A stretch of 64,000 nt of DNA. Source: Scopulibacillus_A cellulosilyticus (lineage in GTDB: Bacteria > Bacillota > Bacilli > Bacillales > Sporolactobacillaceae). The stretch's first letter is position 1. The number at the start of each line of letters is the position of its first letter. The DNA lies in assembly GCF_042665295.1 (NCBI RefSeq), contig NZ_JBHTCO010000005.1, positions 1-64,000 of the forward strand. The letters are read 5' to 3'. Under the pieces are notes generated by a model. The model searched no databases. It was not told the origin of the DNA and saw nothing but the letters and a program-made list of their open reading frames with translations. A program made the position numbers and the translations under genes. This document shows positions 60,545 through 64,000 of the stretch, piece after piece.

Positions 60545-60859
60545 TTGGATAACAATAATAAGGTAAGCCAACTAACAGCTAAAGAAATTGCAGAAAAAGA
60601 TTTTAAAAGTGCAATGCGAGGTTATAACATCGTTGAAGTTGATGAATTTCTTGATGCCATTATTAAAGATTACGAGGCTTTTAACAGAGAAATTATGCGT
60701 TTACGACAAGAAATTCAAAGACTTAAACATGACGCGGGCAGTCAAAAAACTGAACCTAGACGCCCGATAGCGGCAGCGCAAGGCCAAACAAATTATGATA
60801 TCTTAAAACGGTTATCAAACCTGGAAAAGCATGTGTTTGGCAGCCGTTTAAGTGAATAA
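60545..60859 (+). CDS. gpsB: Cell division protein GpsB
   Basis: 104 residues, DivIVA-like. The N-terminal domain (about 10-65) has LTAKEIAEKDFKSAMRGY and VVEVDEFLDAIIKDYEAFNR-type coiled coil; the C-terminal domain (about 80-104) has YDILKRLSNLEKHVFG, which trimerises. GpsB coordinates PBP1 and divisome shuttling; its partner PBP1A (ponA) is in the same window. The TTG start follows TGAGGTGATG. Confidence 0.93.
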   Translation: MDNNNKVSQLTAKEIAEKDFKSAMRGYNIVEVDEFLDAIIKDYEAFNREIMRLRQEIQRLKHDAGSQKTEPRRPIAAAQGQTNYDILKRLSNLEKHVFGSRLSE

Positions 60860-60925
60860 GTCAGCGCTGATTTAAAAAGCTTAATCATAGAGGGAATAAA
60901 TTTTTTAGTTTTTTTGAATGCCCTC

Positions 60926-60954
60926 TTGACTTATTCAGACTTAAGGTCTATAAT
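60926..60954 (+). promoter_or_regulatory. Promoter of rnpB
   Basis: TTGACT (60926-60931) and TATAAT (60949-60954) with 17-bp spacing, placing the transcription start near 60961, immediately before the RNase P RNA. Confidence 0.85.
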
Positions 60955-60965
60955 TGTAATTCGTG

Positions 60966-61384
60966 ACGCGTTATTGCGTTCGGGTAATCGCTGTATCCGT
61001 ATTGCGGATATAGAGGAAAGTCCATGCTCGCACGATCTGAGATGATCGTAGTGTTCGTGCCTAGCGAAACGATAAGCTAGGGTAGTTCGGCTTTGGCTGA
61101 ATTAACGGCAAGGAAAACCGCCTAAGTCCATCAGGATATGGCCCAGTACCTTTGAAAAGTGCCACAGTGACGAAGTTCTGCTGGAAACAGCAGAAGTGGA
61201 ACGAGGTAAACCCCGCGAGCGAGAAACTCAAATTTTGGTAGAGGAACTCTCCTGAAGGAATTCAACGGATGGAGGGACAAGCTGATGCTTGTAGATAGAT
61301 GATTACCGCCGGCGTACAAGGATACTTTTATCCGCTAGCAGTACAATGGAACAGAACATGGCTTACAGAACGGAATAATGCGCT
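60966..61384 (+). ncRNA. rnpB: RNase P RNA, type B
   Basis: The sequence contains the conserved motifs CGGGTAATCGCTG, GAGGAAAGTCCATGCTCGC, GAAAGTGCCACAGTGACGA-like and AATTCAACGGATGG segments, and ends with AACATGGCTTACAGAACG, all characteristic of Bacillus-type (B) RNase P RNA. The terminal helix GCGTTATT/AATAATGC fits P1. Length about 419 nt is as expected. The exact 5' end is set by the promoter and P1. Confidence 0.95.
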
Positions 61385-61397
61385 GTTGAAGTGATTG

Positions 61398-61421
61398 AAG
61401 CCCATTTATAGGGCTTTTTTT
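61398..61421 (+). terminator. Terminator of rnpB
   Basis: AAGCCC-atttata-GGGCTT stem with a long T-run. Confidence 0.85.
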
Positions 61422-61574
61422 ATTTTTTATAGAATTTTTAACAAGCGTTTGATTTAATGATATTAGGTAATACATAATAATAAAAACATGCTGATGCTTT
61501 TGCTGAGTGTGGAGAATTTTGTTTTAATTTGATAACGAATTATTAATATAGAAAAAATGTTGGAGGAAGACAAT

Positions 61575-62723
61575 ATGGCGTTATCGCTGATTGCAACGAC
61601 GGCAATGGGATTGGAAGCTATTGCTGCAAAAGAATTAAGAGATCTTGGATATGAAGATGTTCAAGTCGAGAACGGAAAAATTATTTTTACCGGCGGGCCG
61701 ATCGACATTTGCCGATCGAATTTATGGTTGAGAACAGCTGATCGCATCAAATTGAAAATTGGCGAATTTAAGGCAACTTCTTTTGAAGAGCTGTTTGAGC
61801 AGACAAAAGCCTTGCCGTGGGCAGATTATTTGCCTGTTAATGCCGAATTTCCAGTAACAGGCAAATCGGTTAAATCTCAGCTCTACAGTGTACCGGATTG
61901 TCAGGCAATAGTTAAAAAGGCGATTGTGGAAAATCTAAAGCAGCATTACCATCAAGAATGGTTTGATGAAAATGGTCCGCTTTACAAGATTGAAGTTTCC
62001 TTGTTAAAGGATCAAGCCACTTTAACCATTGATACGAGCGGCGCGGGTTTACATAAACGGGGTTACCGCTATTATCATGGACAAGCGCCTTTAAAAGAGA
62101 CATTAGCCGCTGCTCTTATAACCTTAACGAATTGGACACCGGATCGGCCGTTTATTGACCCTTTTTGCGGTTCCGGTACACTGCCGATAGAAGCGGCGCT
62201 TATTGGACAAAATATTGCCCCGGGTTTTAATAGGGATTTTATTTCTGAAGACTGGACGCTCATTTCTCAGGCTGATTGGGATAAGGCCCGCGAGGAAGTT
62301 GAGGATCTTGCGAAATATGATCAGCCGCTTAACATACTAGGTACAGATATTGACCATCAAATGGTTGAATTGTCGGCCGGAAACGCGCTTGAGGCGGGAT
62401 TTGGCGATCTTATTAAATTTAAGCAAATGCAAGTGTCTGATTTTACAAGTAAGGAAGAGTATGGATGTATGGTCGGCAACCCTCCTTACGGTGAAAGAAT
62501 GGGTGAATATAAAGAAGCTGAAGAGATTGCCCGGCAGTTGGGCCATCTTTATCGTGAAAATCCGACATGGTCGTTTTATTTTATTACATCTTTTGATGAC
62601 TTTGAAAAGTCTTTTGGTAAAAAGGCTTCAAAAAAACGAAAACTGTACAACGGGAGAATTCGGACGGATTATTATCAATACTTTGGCAAACGACCGCCTA
62701 GAATAACTAAAGAGGATGTTTAA
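61575..62723 (+). CDS. rlmL: RlmL/RlmK-type 23S rRNA N2-guanine methyltransferase (YpsC)
   Basis: About 382 residues: N-terminal ferredoxin-like and THUMP domains (about 1-160) followed by a SAM-dependent methyltransferase domain with DPFCGSGTLPIEAALIG (about 193-209), ILGTDID (about 252-258) and the catalytic NPPYGERM (about 299-306). It methylates N2 of a guanine in 23S rRNA, corresponding to B. subtilis YpsC. ATG 61575 with GTTGGAGGAAG is the start. The gene lies 150 bases after rnpB's terminator. Confidence 0.9.
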   Translation: MALSLIATTAMGLEAIAAKELRDLGYEDVQVENGKIIFTGGPIDICRSNLWLRTADRIKLKIGEFKATSFEELFEQTKALPWADYLPVNAEFPVTGKSVKSQLYSVPDCQAIVKKAIVENLKQHYHQEWFDENGPLYKIEVSLLKDQATLTIDTSGAGLHKRGYRYYHGQAPLKETLAAALITLTNWTPDRPFIDPFCGSGTLPIEAALIGQNIAPGFNRDFISEDWTLISQADWDKAREEVEDLAKYDQPLNILGTDIDHQMVELSAGNALEAGFGDLIKFKQMQVSDFTSKEEYGCMVGNPPYGERMGEYKEAEEIARQLGHLYRENPTWSFYFITSFDDFEKSFGKKASKKRKLYNGRIRTDYYQYFGKRPPRITKEDV

Positions 62724-62761
62724 AAAAGTTCGAGATGTTTTTGCTCGATCCTTTACCATAG

Positions 62762-62826
62762 GATATTCAAAGACGCATCGCTAATTTCTTGTCGAAACTC
62801 GTAGCAGTTTGAGGAGCATCGCTTGT
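62762..62826 (+). repeat. Dispersed ~85-nt repeat, copy 3
   Basis: GATATTCA, then ATCGCTAATTTCTTGTCGAAAC, TCGTAGCAGTTTGAGG and TCGCTTG: this matches the reverse complement of 1350-1434 over most of its core (GATTATTCA, TTCTCGTCGCAACTC, GCAGTTTGA). It lies between rlmL and the M32 peptidase gene. Confidence 0.55.
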
Positions 62827-62901
62827 TACTTTCTTTTTGAAGGATATTGCTATTATTGTATCGAAATGATAAGCAATTCCAAATAGAAAGTAGTGATTAT
62901 T

Positions 62902-64000
62902 TTGGCATCAATCAAGGACATTGAAAAAGGTTATTTTGAGTACGTCAAAAAGATCATGGACTTTGAAGAAGCGATTTCGTTAATGGCTTGGGATTTGCGG
63001 ACAGGTGCTCCAAAAAAGGGCGCGGAGCAGCGTTCTGAAGTGATTGGCACCTTATCCGGTGAAGTTTTTCAAATGTCTACCTCTGAGGAAATGAAATATT
63101 ACATTGACGCATTAACTGATCCCGGCGTGCAAAATGAGCTGAGTGAAAAAACAAGGAAGTCAGTAGCGTATTCTAAAAGGGAATATGACAAAAATGTCAA
63201 AATACCGGAACGGGAATATAAGGAGTACGTGATTCTTCAAGCTAAAACGGAAAGCTTGTGGGAAGAAGCGAAAGAAAAAGCCGACTTCAATATGCTTAAG
63301 CCTTATTTAGAAAAAATCGTTGATTTTAAGAGGCGCTTTATAGAATATTGGGGCTGCGAGAGTCAGCCTTATGATAAGCTGCTTGATTTATATGAGCCAG
63401 GTGTTACGGTAAGTATGATTGATAAAGTGTTTGGCGAATTGCGTGAACAAATTGTCCCTTTAGTTCAAGAAATTGCAGGTTCAAGGGATCGGCCGGAAAC
63501 ATCATTTTTATTTAAGCGATTCTCAAAAGAAAAGCAGCGAGCGTTCAGCTTACATATTTTACGGGAAATGGGCTATGATTTTGATGCCGGCCGACTCGAT
63601 GAGACGGGTCATCCTTTTGCAATTTCTTTGAATCCCGGTGATGTCCGTGTAACGAACCACTATGATGAGAATGATTTTCGAACAGCTGTTTTCGGGACGA
63701 TTCATGAAGGCGGCCATGCGCTTTATGAACAACATATTTCAAAAGAATTGATAGGAACGCCGTTGTGCAGCGGAACATCTATGGGTATCCACGAATCCCA
63801 GTCGTTGTTTTTTGAAAACTTTGTTGGACGTCATCATGCCTTTTGGGAAAAACACTATGACAGTCTAAAACAATATGCGGACGGACAATTTGATCATGTT
63901 TCTTTAGAAGACTTTTATAGAGCAATTAATATTTCCGGTCCGTCATTAATTCGGCTGGAAGCTGATGAACTTACTTATCCTCTTCATATCATCGTTCGCT
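62902..64000 (+). CDS. ypwA: Carboxypeptidase M32 (YpwA), 5' part
   Basis: A partial protein of 366 residues, running off the window end; the full family length is about 500. HEGGH at residues 268-272 (zinc-binding, followed by ALYEQ) and GTPLCSGTSMGIHESQS are M32 (thermostable carboxypeptidase Taq-type) signatures. MDIEEAISLMAWD-like N-terminal helices are as in YpwA. The enzyme releases C-terminal amino acids. TTG 62902 is the likeliest start, with weak purines upstream. Confidence 0.9.
   Translation, partial: MASIKDIEKGYFEYVKKIMDFEEAISLMAWDLRTGAPKKGAEQRSEVIGTLSGEVFQMSTSEEMKYYIDALTDPGVQNELSEKTRKSVAYSKREYDKNVKIPEREYKEYVILQAKTESLWEEAKEKADFNMLKPYLEKIVDFKRRFIEYWGCESQPYDKLLDLYEPGVTVSMIDKVFGELREQIVPLVQEIAGSRDRPETSFLFKRFSKEKQRAFSLHILREMGYDFDAGRLDETGHPFAISLNPGDVRVTNHYDENDFRTAVFGTIHEGGHALYEQHISKELIGTPLCSGTSMGIHESQSLFFENFVGRHHAFWEKHYDSLKQYADGQFDHVSLEDFYRAINISGPSLIRLEADELTYPLHIIVR

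Overview
The window looks like a chromosome segment from a low-GC, endospore-forming member of Bacillales. The evidence is synteny with the Bacillus subtilis ypjA-ypjD-dapB-mgsA-bshB1-bshA-cca-birA-panBCD-ypmA-ypmB-aspB-asnS-dnaD-nth-ypoC-ponA-recU-yppC-yppE block and the ypsA-gpsB-rnpB-rlmL-ypwA block, together with sporulation and germination genes (ypjB, gerP, a LysM-GH18 cortex enzyme), bacillithiol synthesis and a type B RNase P RNA. The species cannot be named from sequence alone; a deep Bacillales lineage such as Sporolactobacillaceae is a guess.

Layout. 0-0.5 kb: probable right end of an IS200/IS605-type element, cutting into ypjA. 0.5-24 kb: the conserved housekeeping block, with local changes (a yugP-type protease between ypjB and ypjC, no dinG between panD and ypmA, and a LysM-GH18 gene between ypoC and ponA). 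24-27.5 kb: a secreted hypothetical protein and a gerP spore-coat permeability operon, rearranged so that gerPB is last. 27.6-31 kb: TPP riboswitch and ykoEDC, then a tiny holin-like toxin. 31-34 kb: an ABC-2 exporter with its TetR regulator and paired operators. 34.7-48.6 kb: the accessory locus. 48.8-56 kb: miscellaneous genes (TatD, LysR/nitronate monooxygenase, a truncated MFS gene, YyaL). 56-64 kb: mrfAB, ypsA, gpsB, rnpB, rlmL and the start of ypwA.

The most interesting region is 34.7-43.6 kb: a bacterial microcompartment (BMC) locus in which no usual signature enzyme (diol dehydratase, ethanolamine lyase, glycyl radical enzyme, aldolase) is seen. It encodes PhnX (phosphonoacetaldehyde hydrolase) and PhnW (2-aminoethylphosphonate:pyruvate transaminase) beside two BMC-H shell proteins, a BMC-P pentamer, a CoA-acylating aldehyde dehydrogenase with a C-terminal encapsulation-like helix, a PduL phosphotransacylase and a flavoprotein-like protein. 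The parsimonious reading is a 2-aminoethylphosphonate-degrading metabolosome: PhnW makes phosphonoacetaldehyde, PhnX releases phosphate and acetaldehyde, and the aldehyde is confined and converted to acetyl-CoA and acetyl phosphate. A saccharopine-dehydrogenase-like oxidoreductase heads the operon and no alcohol dehydrogenase is seen. A divergent GntR/UTRA regulator, an amino acid permease with a perfect cre site, an MHS-type transporter and a DeoR regulator flank it.

Two families of short repeats also occur: a roughly 150-nt two-hairpin element (27.0 and 42.1 kb, resembling a nonautonomous IS200/IS605-derived element) and an approximately 85-nt dispersed repeat (1.4, 42.2 twice, and 62.8 kb), nested inside the former at 42 kb.
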